Origin: Microcaldota archaeon
GTDB lineage: Archaea > Micrarchaeota > Micrarchaeia > Anstonellales > Bilamarchaeaceae
Direction of reading: 5' to 3'
DNA: 40,074 nt
Assembly (NCBI GenBank): GCA_016926175.1
Contig: JAFGPA010000006.1
Location: 1-40,074, forward strand
Each line of letters starts with the position of its first letter. Within the stretch, counting starts at the first letter, position 1. The notes below the pieces were generated by a model. That model was not told the origin of the DNA. It saw only the letters and a program-made list of their open reading frames with translations, and made no database searches. The position numbers and the translations under genes are program-made. Positions 26,193 to 35,798 of this stretch are shown piece by piece.

Positions 26193-29100
26193 TGGATATG
26201 TTCTGCCCTTCTGAATATCTGTCTCCAGATTTCCTGCCCGGGCAATTTTGTGCTTGTAGTCAGTCCCCAAAGTTCATTGAAAGCATCTATAGCTTCTTTT
26301 GCATTGAGGGCAGCCCTTCCATCGGGGAAGATAGTAACAACTGTGGAGCCGTTCACTGACTCCATTCTTATAAGGGACATCAGTGCAGTCCACTGGCCTT
26401 CTCTTGCAGCCGGACTGGGTTTTGGCATCTGATGCACTTCTGCAAGGTATTTATCAAAGGCAGACTGACCCTGGCCTTCCAGGAAGTATCGTTTCATGGT
26501 TTCCATATCTCCAGCAGAGAGTTTTCCTGTCGGAGCATAGCGCCTTAATCTTGCAAGAAAACCTTCCGGAAAGCGAATTCCTGTACCTATACCTATAGGC
26601 TGGCCATCGTAGGCAGCAATCCTCCGGGCAACATTTGTCCTGAATGCAGGATCCCTTCCTACAGAACGATACCATGTCTGGGCTCCTGCAAACATATCAG
26701 CTGCCGCCTCGCTGAAAGTATAGCTTCTGGAAACTGCCCCTGCATTGTTCAGGGCAGAATCAATAATTCTCACTGAAGGACCGATAGTGCCTGCATATTC
26801 CGACATCATTGCATTAAAGCTGAGGCCATCAGGCTTCATTCTTGCAAGGAAGCACGCACCAGTATCGGTGTCAATCCTTCCAACTTCATAAATATAGTAC
26901 CTGCCGTCTTTTGCCTTCATCACAATGCCTTCAACATTGCCTGCGAATTTTGGGGTTAGCGATCCGGATGCTGTAACACCTTCCTCAAACAACAGGTAAT
27001 TCCTTGATGCCAGCAGCTTGCCTGCATCTGCCCGGCTTATTTCTCCAAGCATGGAGAACATGTTCTGCCTGTGCGAATCATACAGGCCAACATTCATTAC
27101 ACCTGTCTGGGAAAACCCAAACCTGCGGAATATCAGTTTTCTTGCAGCAAGGGGATCGGTTTCAAGCAGGCTTCGGAATATTGGATTCTGGGCTATGAAT
27201 TCATCAAGATCTTTCATGGAAGTTGCACTTCTTGCCTGGAAGGTTATGGTAGTTCTTGCACGCGGAAGAGTTCCGCTGAAATTTGCCATGTGCTGCATAA
27301 GACCATATTCCTGGTAGCCCTCTGCACCAACCATGGCCAGCTGCCGGCCTCCGACCCGGGTAACAACCTGTGGAGCGGCAATTCCTGCTTCCATAACAAG
27401 TTCTGCACCAAACTTTTCAGCAGAAAGATTCTGCAGTTTCAGGATGAATGAAACCCTCTCTCCTGCCCTTGTTTCGGCCGTAACAATAAATGCGCCCTGA
27501 ACGCCTTTCTTATAGTCAAAAACCCGGATCTGGGATCCTGCAGGTATTTTCCGGCCTCCAAAAACAAGCCTTCCTTCTGAAACAAGCCTGGAAACGTTGC
27601 TGCTCAAAGCACCGAGAACATCTATTGATCCCAGGTTCATGGTGAAATTGGCAACGATACCTTCTGTTTCAAGCTTTTGTATTAGGGAAAAAACTCTTGA
27701 TGATGTGCTCCGGATATTTCTTTCCTGAAGTATGGCAATTGAAAGCTGGCTTGCAGTTTCCTCGGTTATAAGGCTCGTGTGGGAAAGTTCTGAAACACCG
27801 CGAAGATAACTAAGCCTTTGGGCAGCACTGGCCCTTCCGATGCTCAGTAGCCCCGAAAGAATCCTTTCCTGCTCTTGGTAAGAACGCGAAAGAAAATGCC
27901 TTATCACCGGACTGTTCAGGGCTTCTGGGCCTTCTGCCGTACCTATTGTTTTTTCTATTAATGAAACAAGGTTTTGGGATTCAGCAGGCAATTTCCTTGC
28001 TGCACTTGCTGCCTTTGCTGCAAGTGGAATGGCAGGCAGGAACATAAGCACATCTGTTGCAAGAATAAGAGGCTCTATTTTTCCGGTTCTGGACATTCTT
28101 GCAACATCTTCCCGTGTAACGAAAATTCCGGCGCCAACCGTTCCTGCTTCTGTCGATGTAACGAAAACAGGAGACAGCATTCTCATCGATGAAAGACCGA
28201 TAATGCCCATGCCAAGGGTAATCGCTCCTGATCGAAGATGTTCCAGGGCCTTCTTTTCCTGCTCTTCAGTATCGGCTGAAATATATGCGTAGGACCCCTG
28301 GCCAAGCTCCATCGTGCCATAGGCGGTTGCCCCTGCTGAAAGGCCGAACTGGACTGCTGAAGGGAGTGCACGCCATGCAACCTGACCAAGGCCGATTACT
28401 CCGCGCACTCCAAACCCTCCGGCTGCCAGAGTTACAGGATCATACCACACCCCTTGTATTGGCATATCAGTGAGTGCATTTTCAATGTCCCGGAGAGTCA
28501 GTTTGTAATAAGACTGGGCCTTTGCACCCAGCATTCCCACTTGATTGTCTATAGCATCAAAAGCTGAAGTTCCTGGATTTTTTTTCCCAAACATGCCTTC
28601 AAGAGTTCCGCCTGCCTTATGTATTTCAACTTCATCAGGACTGTAGCTGGCTATTATCCCCGAGGCAATTTTTACTGAATCATATTGCGCTTCCACAAGC
28701 AGAACATAATCGTCCATCTCTTCCTTGCCGGTTCGTGCACAGCCAGTTGCAGTTATGTTGCCCCGGGTCTTTTGCTCAAGATCTGAGAATTGCGCCCTCA
28801 TTTTTTTCAATATGGCTGATGATTCTGAAATGAACCTCTTTGAAGCTTCTGCCCTTGCCTTAACATAACTTTCAAAATTGGCAGAAATATTATAATACTT
28901 GAAGATCTCATTCGTTTTTGCAGCGGCTTTTCTTTGCAGGGAAAAAATCGCCTGTTCAAACCTTGAAGCTGTTTTCCTGAGAGGCGGCTCTTCGATTGCA
29001 GCAACTCTGTAAAAGAAAGCCTGCATAAAATGGCCTTCGATTCTCTGGTAGAATCCAATTGCATCTTTCCTGCGCTCTTCAAGAAAATATCTTGCCTTTA

Positions 29101-30520
29101 GCCCCGTAACGCCTTCAAAACCAACCCGGCCAAGCTCAACAGCAGCAGCCCTTACCCTTCGGATTGACTGGATAATACCGGCAAGACCTGTGCCTTCAGT
29201 AATGATCTGACTTGTTTTTTGGAATGCCAGCATGATTTCATCCTGCATTTTGTTGCTGTTCTTTCCGCTAACCTCAAGATCGAGTGCCTCTGTTATTTTT
29301 GCCTTTGCAAAGCTGGCATAGACACGGCCTTTTTCATAAAAAGCCTGCAAAACGCCTGAAAGACCCTTTTTCTTAAATTCTTCGTATGTCATTCCGGTTA
29401 TTTCCAGAAACTTTTTTTCGCTGAATTTCCCCTCTTCCTGAAAAATGCTGAATCCGGTAAGTGAAACTGCAACTCTCTCCAGGTCTTCTGCGCTTATATC
29501 TCCAAAAGATATGGAAAGTTGGGAAAGCTGAAGGTGCTGCAAAACAAGCCTGTTGATTCTGCTTGCTTTTTCGAGCTTGCCTTTTGCAACATATTCCTGC
29601 GCTTTCTCAAGATATTGTCCAAGAGTGCCTTCCTGCGCACCTGCAGAAACTGCCAGTGAAGTGCCGGCAAGGTTAAGGCTTGCAACTGCAGAAAGAAGCC
29701 TGGATTTTTCCATGTAATTGCGTGACATCTTCAGATAGCCCTGAACTGCTTCTGTTCCGTAATCCCGGGCCCTGGCAGCTAACCCCAGATAATATGACAT
29801 GGCAATTGCACGCTGTTTTGCCAAGCGCGGTTTGCCGGCTTCAATATCACGATAGATCTCCTGCTGCTGGATTTCTAGAAATTGCTTTTCTTCAGGGGAA
29901 ACGGAGGAGCTCTCAAGTTCTCTGGAAGCAACAACATATGCTGCAATCGCATCAATTGTTGCCTGTGTGGGGCTTTCCTGAAGCCTGGATACAAGAAGGG
30001 CTTTTTTATCTCCCTCAAGCGAAGCGGGAATATAATTCTCATTTCTGAGGATTATGGTTTCACCGTCAATAGAATAGGAGATACCAGATTCGCTGAGCTT
30101 ATCCCCGTTCTTTCTTATCCATTCGCCAAGCGCCTTGCCGGCAAGTGAAATTGCCTCAACGTTTCCTGAGAGAAACTCATTGAACTGCTGGTTGTCTTTT
30201 GGAGCTGGCGCGTGCCTAAAAATTTTGCCGTCTACTGCGCCCCCGTCATAAAATTTGAGCTCCATCTCAAAAGCCTGTGCCATAACCGGATTTATCTTCC
30301 TAAGCTGTTCGAGAAGCTGCTGACCCACCTGCCTCCGGAATTCCGGTTCCTGGTCTGCAAATTTTCTGCTTGCAGTACCTTCAATAAATTGTATCTCTGA
30401 ACTCAGCCAGTTTGGAGGAAGATTGTATTGTGCAGTAATCTGTCCGATAACATCTGTTGCAATCTGTCTTTTTTCTGCGGCAGTAAGATGCTGTTGCTTG
30501 GACATGAATCTAATTTGCAT
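26189..30520 (-). CDS. Giant (1443-aa) protein of unknown function with hydrophobic central segment and possible kinase-like C-terminal region
   Basis: Single uninterrupted ORF. Helix-rich N-terminal half, hydrophobic segments around LAAGGFGVRGVIGLGQVAW and AITLGMGIIGLSSMRML. C-terminal RVSFILKLQ...YGLMQHM...VGLYDSHRQNMFSM. The start may be MSKQQH at 30505. Confidence 0.8.
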   Translation of the reverse strand: MQIRFMSKQQHLTAAEKRQIATDVIGQITAQYNLPPNWLSSEIQFIEGTASRKFADQEPEFRRQVGQQLLEQLRKINPVMAQAFEMELKFYDGGAVDGKIFRHAPAPKDNQQFNEFLSGNVEAISLAGKALGEWIRKNGDKLSESGISYSIDGETIILRNENYIPASLEGDKKALLVSRLQESPTQATIDAIAAYVVASRELESSSVSPEEKQFLEIQQQEIYRDIEAGKPRLAKQRAIAMSYYLGLAARARDYGTEAVQGYLKMSRNYMEKSRLLSAVASLNLAGTSLAVSAGAQEGTLGQYLEKAQEYVAKGKLEKASRINRLVLQHLQLSQLSISFGDISAEDLERVAVSLTGFSIFQEEGKFSEKKFLEITGMTYEEFKKKGLSGVLQAFYEKGRVYASFAKAKITEALDLEVSGKNSNKMQDEIMLAFQKTSQIITEGTGLAGIIQSIRRVRAAAVELGRVGFEGVTGLKARYFLEERRKDAIGFYQRIEGHFMQAFFYRVAAIEEPPLRKTASRFEQAIFSLQRKAAAKTNEIFKYYNISANFESYVKARAEASKRFISESSAILKKMRAQFSDLEQKTRGNITATGCARTGKEEMDDYVLLVEAQYDSVKIASGIIASYSPDEVEIHKAGGTLEGMFGKKNPGTSAFDAIDNQVGMLGAKAQSYYKLTLRDIENALTDMPIQGVWYDPVTLAAGGFGVRGVIGLGQVAWRALPSAVQFGLSAGATAYGTMELGQGSYAYISADTEEQEKKALEHLRSGAITLGMGIIGLSSMRMLSPVFVTSTEAGTVGAGIFVTREDVARMSRTGKIEPLILATDVLMFLPAIPLAAKAASAARKLPAESQNLVSLIEKTIGTAEGPEALNSPVIRHFLSRSYQEQERILSGLLSIGRASAAQRLSYLRGVSELSHTSLITEETASQLSIAILQERNIRSTSSRVFSLIQKLETEGIVANFTMNLGSIDVLGALSSNVSRLVSEGRLVFGGRKIPAGSQIRVFDYKKGVQGAFIVTAETRAGERVSFILKLQNLSAEKFGAELVMEAGIAAPQVVTRVGGRQLAMVGAEGYQEYGLMQHMANFSGTLPRARTTITFQARSATSMKDLDEFIAQNPIFRSLLETDPLAARKLIFRRFGFSQTGVMNVGLYDSHRQNMFSMLGEISRADAGKLLASRNYLLFEEGVTASGSLTPKFAGNVEGIVMKAKDGRYYIYEVGRIDTDTGACFLARMKPDGLSFNAMMSEYAGTIGPSVRIIDSALNNAGAVSRSYTFSEAAADMFAGAQTWYRSVGRDPAFRTNVARRIAAYDGQPIGIGTGIRFPEGFLARLRRYAPTGKLSAGDMETMKRYFLEGQGQSAFDKYLAEVHQMPKPSPAAREGQWTALMSLIRMESVNGSTVVTIFPDGRAALNAKEAIDAFNELWGLTTSTKLPGQEIWRQIFRRAEHIH

Positions 30521-30524
30521 GACA

Positions 30525-30538
30525 ACAAATATATTTGT
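30525..30538. promoter_or_regulatory. Palindrome ACAAATATATTTGT overlapping a TATA-like box upstream of the giant gene
   Basis: Perfect 14-nt palindrome. Its centre is about 26 nt from the alternative ATG at 30505, the usual archaeal TATA-to-start spacing for a leaderless transcript. Confidence 0.45.
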
Positions 30539-30540
30539 CT

Positions 30541-30888
30541 CTATTCTATTTCAGCTTCTACCACTTCTGGCTCTATTATGATTCCTTTTCCCGGTTCCAG
30601 GAAATCCCTGGGTATTTTGCCTTTGGGAAATACAACCGTGGTATTGTGTTTTATCGGAAATTGCAACTCTTCTGCAATGCGCACCATCTCGTGTGTCGGT
30701 ATGTAAAGTTTTGAAACCAGATATTTTATTGTGCCTTGGGAAGTAGTTTCTTCCATCACTGAAAGTCTGTGATTCTGGCGAAGCCCCTGGACATGTACCT
30801 TTACATCAGCATAGCCTTGCTTTAGGATCTGTTCCCTGTTTATGTTTACCAACTCCTTCGAAAAACAGTATGTCGTCCCCTTTTTCAA
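30541..30888 (-). CDS. Small hypothetical protein with acidic C-terminus
   Basis: 115-aa ORF. Its 5' part overlaps the NAD kinase 3' end in another frame, so the start is uncertain. Confidence 0.6.
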   Translation of the reverse strand: MKKGTTYCFSKELVNINREQILKQGYADVKVHVQGLRQNHRLSVMEETTSQGTIKYLVSKLYIPTHEMVRIAEELQFPIKHNTTVVFPKGKIPRDFLEPGKGIIIEPEVVEAEIE

Positions 30889-31522
30889 TCTTTACTTTTT
30901 CCCGGAAGTTTTTCACGAATATGCCGTCAATTACAAGAGCTGATTCCTCTTCTGTAGAAATCTGGAGAACCGCATCTTCCGGAACTGTTTTTGCAGAATA
31001 GCATCTCCTGTAGGGGCAGATAGGAACGACTACAAATTTTCTGGACAACGGGTCGATGGCTCCCCCCCCTGCAGAATAGGCATAGCCTGCGCTTCCAAGC
31101 GCAGTGGAAATTATTATCCCGTCGCCGCGAAAAGTGCTGTTATCAACGTTGATGGAAATTACACGATAGTCAGTTGCATGGAGCACCAGGTCATTGATAA
31201 CAGAATATTTTTTTCTGCCGACGGTTGCCTTAAGGGTCATCAGCTTCACCGATTTTTTTTTCAGAAGATTTATGATGCCCTTCCATTGCGATTTTTCCAG
31301 CTGGCAAAGATAGCTTCTGTTGCTTCCAATTCCGGCAACAACTCCCTGAAGGCGATTGCAGAAATTTCCGAACAGGATTGTACCGTCTCCACCGATGCAT
31401 ATGGTTGCGTCTGCTTCGCTATCAACTATTTCGTGGCCGTGGGATTGCAGAAAACAAGAAAGTTTATCCGAAAGCCCTACTGCCCATGGCTTCTTGGAAT
31501 TGTGTATGAGCTTGAGCTTCAT
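30806..31522 (-). CDS. nadK: NAD kinase (ATP-NAD/polyphosphate kinase family)
   Basis: ATICIGGDGTILFGN, GDGIIISTALGSAGYAYSAGGGAIDPLSRKFVVVPICPYR. Start refined to MKLKLIHNSKKPWA. Confidence 0.85.
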   Translation of the reverse strand: MKLKLIHNSKKPWAVGLSDKLSCFLQSHGHEIVDSEADATICIGGDGTILFGNFCNRLQGVVAGIGSNRSYLCQLEKSQWKGIINLLKKKSVKLMTLKATVGRKKYSVINDLVLHATDYRVISINVDNSTFRGDGIIISTALGSAGYAYSAGGGAIDPLSRKFVVVPICPYRRCYSAKTVPEDAVLQISTEEESALVIDGIFVKNFREKVKIEKGDDILFFEGVGKHKQGTDPKARLC

Positions 31523-31565
31523 GAGAAAAAGAAGGTGCAAAAGAAATATAAAATAAAGAGAAAAA

Positions 31566-32651
31566 TTAACCAAGGATTTCAAGGTCCCTGGAGTATTCCG
31601 GCATCATTGAAGTTTCTTCTTCCTCAACCATCGAAGATCCTGCAACTGAAGCGCCTTTAACTCCGGTTACGATTGCAACTATTTCAAGCTTGCTCTCGTA
31701 ATTCTGCATGATTCTGGCACCCCATTTGACATTCGCCTCGGAATCCATCTTCTCGGTTATAATCTCTCCTGCCTTGATAGCATCACCAAGGGTAAGGTCG
31801 GAACCGCCTGAAATGTGTATGAGTGCGCCCTTTGCACCTTCGAAATCAACATCAAGAAGCCTGTTCTTGATAACACCCTGGGCTGCTCCGGTAACCTTGT
31901 CGTTTCCTTTGCCTTCGCCTACTGCAATGAAACCGACTCCTCCACCTTCCATGATTGCCCTTACATCTGCAAAGTCAATGTTGATCAATGATGGCTGGGT
32001 AATCGTCCAGACAAGACCGGAAATTGCCCTTGCAAGGATTTCATCGGCAACTGCGAATGCTTCTGCCATCGGAAGGTTTGGAACAAGTTGCACGAGCCTG
32101 TTATTGTCAAGAATAATTACAGAATCGCATGATTTCTTCAACAGCTTGATACCTTCCTCTGCTTTTTTCTTTCTTGCCCTTTCCAGAGCAAACGGGTAGG
32201 TAACCATGGCAACTACAATTGCGCCCTGCTCTTTTGCAATCTGTGCTACAATAGGTGCAGCTCCGCCACCGGTACCGCCGCCCATACCAGCACATACGAA
32301 TACAAGGTGTGCATTTTCAAGGGATTTTTCAATCAATGGCCTGTCTACTTCTGCAGATTTGGCACCTACATCGGGGTAGCCGCCTGCACCAAGACCTTTT
32401 GTAACTGATTTGCCTATAAGGATCTTTTGCGCTCTTTCATGAACAATGTTCAGGTGCTGCTTATCAGTATTGATTGCAACGAGGTCGCTTCCTTTAACGC
32501 CTGATTTTATCAGTCTGTTAATGGTGTTATTTCCTGCACCGCCAATACCGATGGTGACAATTTTGATTGTCTCTGAACTCATCGCTTCTTTTCCTGAATC
32601 TTCCTTTTCCGGGGACGTTTCGCCCATAACGGATCTTACCAAGTCTTCCAT
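31566..32651 (-). CDS. ftsZ: Cell division protein FtsZ
   Basis: [76 protein letters not shown]-terminal [10 protein letters not shown]. Confidence 0.95.
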   Translation of the reverse strand: MEDLVRSVMGETSPEKEDSGKEAMSSETIKIVTIGIGGAGNNTINRLIKSGVKGSDLVAINTDKQHLNIVHERAQKILIGKSVTKGLGAGGYPDVGAKSAEVDRPLIEKSLENAHLVFVCAGMGGGTGGGAAPIVAQIAKEQGAIVVAMVTYPFALERARKKKAEEGIKLLKKSCDSVIILDNNRLVQLVPNLPMAEAFAVADEILARAISGLVWTITQPSLINIDFADVRAIMEGGGVGFIAVGEGKGNDKVTGAAQGVIKNRLLDVDFEGAKGALIHISGGSDLTLGDAIKAGEIITEKMDSEANVKWGARIMQNYESKLEIVAIVTGVKGASVAGSSMVEEEETSMMPEYSRDLEILG

Positions 32652-32674
32652 AATATTCACCTTTAGTCGCCTTT

Positions 32675-32690
32675 TCCCAAATGTTTGGGA
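32675..32690. promoter_or_regulatory. Inverted repeat TCCCAAA-TG-TTTGGGA in the ftsZ leader/promoter
   Basis: 7-bp perfect arms with a 2-nt spacer, about 24 nt upstream of the ftsZ ATG. Confidence 0.5.
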
Positions 32691-32800
32691 GTACCGAATA
32701 ACGATTTTGGCGATTTAAGTATTTTCGCTTTTGTGAGAAGAATTCCTTACTCATAAAAATTCTTTTAATAAAACAAGTGCTGAAAAATCGGGATAAGACA

Positions 32801-32827
32801 TATAAATGTATTTAGTAAATGCATTTA
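32801..32827 (+). promoter_or_regulatory. Putative vapBC promoter/operator: TATA box TATAAATG and palindrome TAAATGCATTTA
   Basis: TATAAATG at 32801-32808 and perfect 12-nt palindrome at 32816-32827, just upstream of the antitoxin ATG at 32847. Confidence 0.5.
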
Positions 32828-32846
32828 CATATGAAAAGGGGATCTC

Positions 32847-33068
32847 ATGGTGCGGGTAATAACCATAATGGATGATGTATATAATGAATTAAAGGAACTG
32901 AAAAACTCCAAAAACATGAGCTTCAGCGAGGCTCTGCGATTTCTGCTTAAAGAAAAAAAGAGTGAAAGCACGATCATACAACTGGCAGGAACCATTGAAG
33001 AAAAGGATATGTACCGGAGAACTGCCGCAAGGATCAGGCGTGGAGAGTATAACTGGATGGAGCAGTGA
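32847..33068 (+). CDS. VapB-like antitoxin (RHH, COG1753/DUF217-like)
   Basis: MVRVITIMDDVYNELKELKNSKNMSFSEALRFLL, followed by a C-terminal tail suited to toxin binding. Immediately upstream of a PIN-domain gene. Confidence 0.8.
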   Translation: MVRVITIMDDVYNELKELKNSKNMSFSEALRFLLKEKKSESTIIQLAGTIEEKDMYRRTAARIRRGEYNWMEQ

Positions 33069-33137
33069 CTGGCAATGAATTTCATTTCATGTGATGTTGA
33101 AGCAGGCCCGGGGTTTGAAATGAATGGGGGATTCTGA

Positions 33138-33512
33138 ATGGAGAAAATATGCCTTGATTTTGACACTGCTATTGATTTTCTGCGCGGGGACCCATCGACA
33201 ATAGAAAAACTGATGTACTATGCCGACAGGGAAGAGCTCTGCATCACCAGCATGACTCTGATGCAGCTTCTGGAAACAATAAGAAAACACGAGGCAGTAA
33301 CAAATTTTGCGAACAGTATAACCATACTTCCGTTTGACAAAAAGGCCGCAGCAATTGCAAACAAGATAAACAATGATCTTAAAGACAGGGGAGAAATGCC
33401 AAAACCCATTGACAGTGTTTTGCTGGCTTCTGTTTGCATTGCACATGAGGCATTTGTATTTTCAAGGTCTCCCTGGAAATTCGAAGGAATACGGGGCTTG
33501 CGAAAAGTCTAA
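33138..33512 (+). CDS. PIN-domain VapC-like toxin (variant active site)
   Basis: CLDFDTAIDFLRGDP, ITSMTLMQLLETIRKHE, ILPFDKKAAAIANKI, MPKPIDSVLLASVCIAHEAFVFSRSPWKFEGIRGL. Confidence 0.8.
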   Translation: MEKICLDFDTAIDFLRGDPSTIEKLMYYADREELCITSMTLMQLLETIRKHEAVTNFANSITILPFDKKAAAIANKINNDLKDRGEMPKPIDSVLLASVCIAHEAFVFSRSPWKFEGIRGLRKV

Positions 33513-33536
33513 ATTATTTGTTGACAAGTTGATTGT

Positions 33537-34289
33537 ATGAGAGCACTGGTACTCACAGGATATGGAATAAACTGCGAACAGGAAAGCAAATATTGTGTCG
33601 AAAAAGCCGGAGGCCGTGCAGATATTGTACATCTGAACAGGATAATGGAAAATCCTTCAATGCTCGAAAACTACAATATGCTGTTTGTGCCCGGAGGATT
33701 CTCATTCGGTGATGACCTGGGTTCCGGAAGGGTGTTCGCAAACAAGATGAAATACCGGCTGAGAAGCCAGCTTGAAGAATTCATAAAACAAAAGAAGCTT
33801 ATTCTGGGCATATGCAATGGATTCCAGGTTCTTGTAAAGATGGGATTATTGCCTCATCCGGATTTCAGGCAAACAGCAAGCCTTATTGGAAATGATTCGG
33901 GAAAATTCGAAGACAGATGGGTGGTTCTCAGGGCAAACAGGGAATCGCCATGCATATTCACAAAAGGCATTGATTATATGCTCGCCCCGGTAAGGCATGG
34001 GGAGGGAAAATTCGTTGTGGAAAACGAAGGCCAGCTTGTAAGTCTGAAAAACCAGATTGTTTTCCAGTATACTGATCCGGATGGAAAGCTGGCAGGATAT
34101 CCTCACAATCCAAATGGATCTATGATGAATATTGCGGGAATCTGCGATAAATCAGGTCGGATATTCGGAATGATGCCGCACCCTGAAGGATTCAATATCA
34201 TCCAGAACTGCCCTTACTGGACAAGAGGAAAGATAAAAGAGCCGATGGGGCTCGCGCTATTCAGGAATGCTGTGGAATATTTTAAGTGA
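33537..34289 (+). CDS. purQ: Phosphoribosylformylglycinamidine synthase subunit PurQ
   Basis: FVPGGFSFGDDLGSGRVFANKM, LILGICNGFQVLVKMGLLP, PVRHGEGKFV, GMMPHPEGF. Confidence 0.93.
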   Translation: MRALVLTGYGINCEQESKYCVEKAGGRADIVHLNRIMENPSMLENYNMLFVPGGFSFGDDLGSGRVFANKMKYRLRSQLEEFIKQKKLILGICNGFQVLVKMGLLPHPDFRQTASLIGNDSGKFEDRWVVLRANRESPCIFTKGIDYMLAPVRHGEGKFVVENEGQLVSLKNQIVFQYTDPDGKLAGYPHNPNGSMMNIAGICDKSGRIFGMMPHPEGFNIIQNCPYWTRGKIKEPMGLALFRNAVEYFK

Positions 34290-34296
34290 TCCAGGC

Positions 34297-34509
34297 TTAT
34301 TCATCAATAATGACTTTTGCAAGCACTACGAAACCAAACAGAACGGCAAGCAACGGATATGCCTTTGCCCATTGCAATTCTGCTATGAGATCAAAATTCA
34401 GTGCAAGCCCAAGGATACCAAATGCAATCATAAGGGTCCCTGGCAGATGTCCATCATTGATTTTTTCAACTTTCTTTGTGCTGGTCTTTCTCTTCTTCTT
34501 TGGAGGCAT
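34297..34509 (-). CDS. Small two-TM membrane protein with basic N-terminus
   Basis: MPPKKKRKTSTKK followed by two hydrophobic segments (TLMIAFGILGLALNF; YPLLAVLFGFVVLAKVII). Confidence 0.6.
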   Translation of the reverse strand: MPPKKKRKTSTKKVEKINDGHLPGTLMIAFGILGLALNFDLIAELQWAKAYPLLAVLFGFVVLAKVIIDE

Positions 34510-34553
34510 GTTTAAGTCACCTGGAAAACTATCGGCAGTAAGATTTTTAAAAT

Positions 34554-35027
34554 TCAGGGCTTGCCAAAGATGAGAAATCCTAATGCCGGAATTGCAAGAA
34601 TAGTCAAACCAAGGTAAAACAATGTGTGCATGAAATCAAGGAATGAATGGACAAGGAATATGGTAATTGATTTGTTGGTATCTATCCTTGCAAAGAATCT
34701 TTTCAGATAGCCAACTATTATTATAATAGGAATAACTGCCAGAAGGATAAGGAAGAATGCGATTACACCCGGGGATTTCAGGAAAGCGATTATCTTTATT
34801 GCGCTAAGCCTGAAAAAGGCTATTGTAATAAGTCCGATAGCAAGCAAAAAGAAATCAATCACCCTGCCTGTTTCGGGATAGAAGCCTTTTGTATATTCTT
34901 CATTGATGATTTTTATTGATCTTGGAATCTCATAAACCAGAAAGCCCAGTATAAGCATTACTGATGCTATGTCAAAAAGCCCGAGGTCGACAATATCGAA
35001 GAATTGCCCTACTATATTGTATGCCAC
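34554..35027 (-). CDS. Multi-TM membrane protein, unknown function
   Basis: About four hydrophobic segments, e.g. VIAFFLILLAVIPIIIIVGYL and LGLTILAIPALGFLIF. Confidence 0.65.
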   Translation of the reverse strand: MAYNIVGQFFDIVDLGLFDIASVMLILGFLVYEIPRSIKIINEEYTKGFYPETGRVIDFFLLAIGLITIAFFRLSAIKIIAFLKSPGVIAFFLILLAVIPIIIIVGYLKRFFARIDTNKSITIFLVHSFLDFMHTLFYLGLTILAIPALGFLIFGKP

Positions 35028-35099
35028 ATTGCTTTCTTGCAGTTAAATGTTTAAAAAGTTTTGGCAGATGACGGAATCCATTTAAACGTTTGGCGATAA

Positions 35100-35798
35100 G
35101 TGAGAAATGTGGAAAAGATAAAGATGGAGATTGCAGGAGAAATTTCACTTTCAGAAGATCCTGGAGCAACAATGAGAAAATGGAGGGAAATTTTCAGCAT
35201 TTCACAGGTGGAACTGGCAAAATATCTTGACATTACCGTATCGACCATCAGCGACTATGAAGGTAACAGAAGAAAATCCCCTGGAACAACAGTCGTGAAA
35301 AGGTTCGTAAATGCGCTTTTTGAAATCGACAAGATAAAGGGGGGAATAATAAGCGCAAAATTCAGGGAAAAGGAAAAGCCCGTAAATGAATATTTTGAAG
35401 TCCATGAATTTGCAAGATCGATTGCCCTGAAGGATTTTGTTGAGCTGATAAAGGGAAAGGTGCTAACCAACCCCGATCTTGTGGAAACAAAGAAAGTTTA
35501 TGGCTATACCCTTATTGACAGCATCAAAGTCATCCTTGACATGCCGTTTTCCTATTTTCAGAATCTTTATGGCAATGTCAATCAGAGGGTGTTCATATTT
35601 ACCGGAATAAGCACCGGAAGGAGCCCTTTTGTGGTTGTAAGGGTAAGCCCTTCAAAGCCGTCTGCAATAGTTTTGCATAATATTGATCCGGAAAAGGTGG
35701 ACCGGCTGGCCATAAAAATCTCTGACCGGGAAAGGATCCCGATGATAGTTACCAAGGCATCTGTAGAGGAGATAAAGGATGCGTTAAACAGGATCTGA
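35100..35798 (+). CDS. XRE-family transcriptional regulator (archaeal COG1709-like)
   Basis: IAGEISLSEDPGATMRKWREIFSISQVELAKYLDITVSTISDYEGNRRKSPGTTVVKRFVNAL, plus a conserved C-terminal domain. Confidence 0.87.
   Translation: MRNVEKIKMEIAGEISLSEDPGATMRKWREIFSISQVELAKYLDITVSTISDYEGNRRKSPGTTVVKRFVNALFEIDKIKGGIISAKFREKEKPVNEYFEVHEFARSIALKDFVELIKGKVLTNPDLVETKKVYGYTLIDSIKVILDMPFSYFQNLYGNVNQRVFIFTGISTGRSPFVVVRVSPSKPSAIVLHNIDPEKVDRLAIKISDRERIPMIVTKASVEEIKDALNRI

Noticed and set aside
31708-32199. 163-aa plus-strand ORF within ftsZ
   Set aside because: Antisense to ftsZ, which has unmistakable tubulin/FtsZ motifs.
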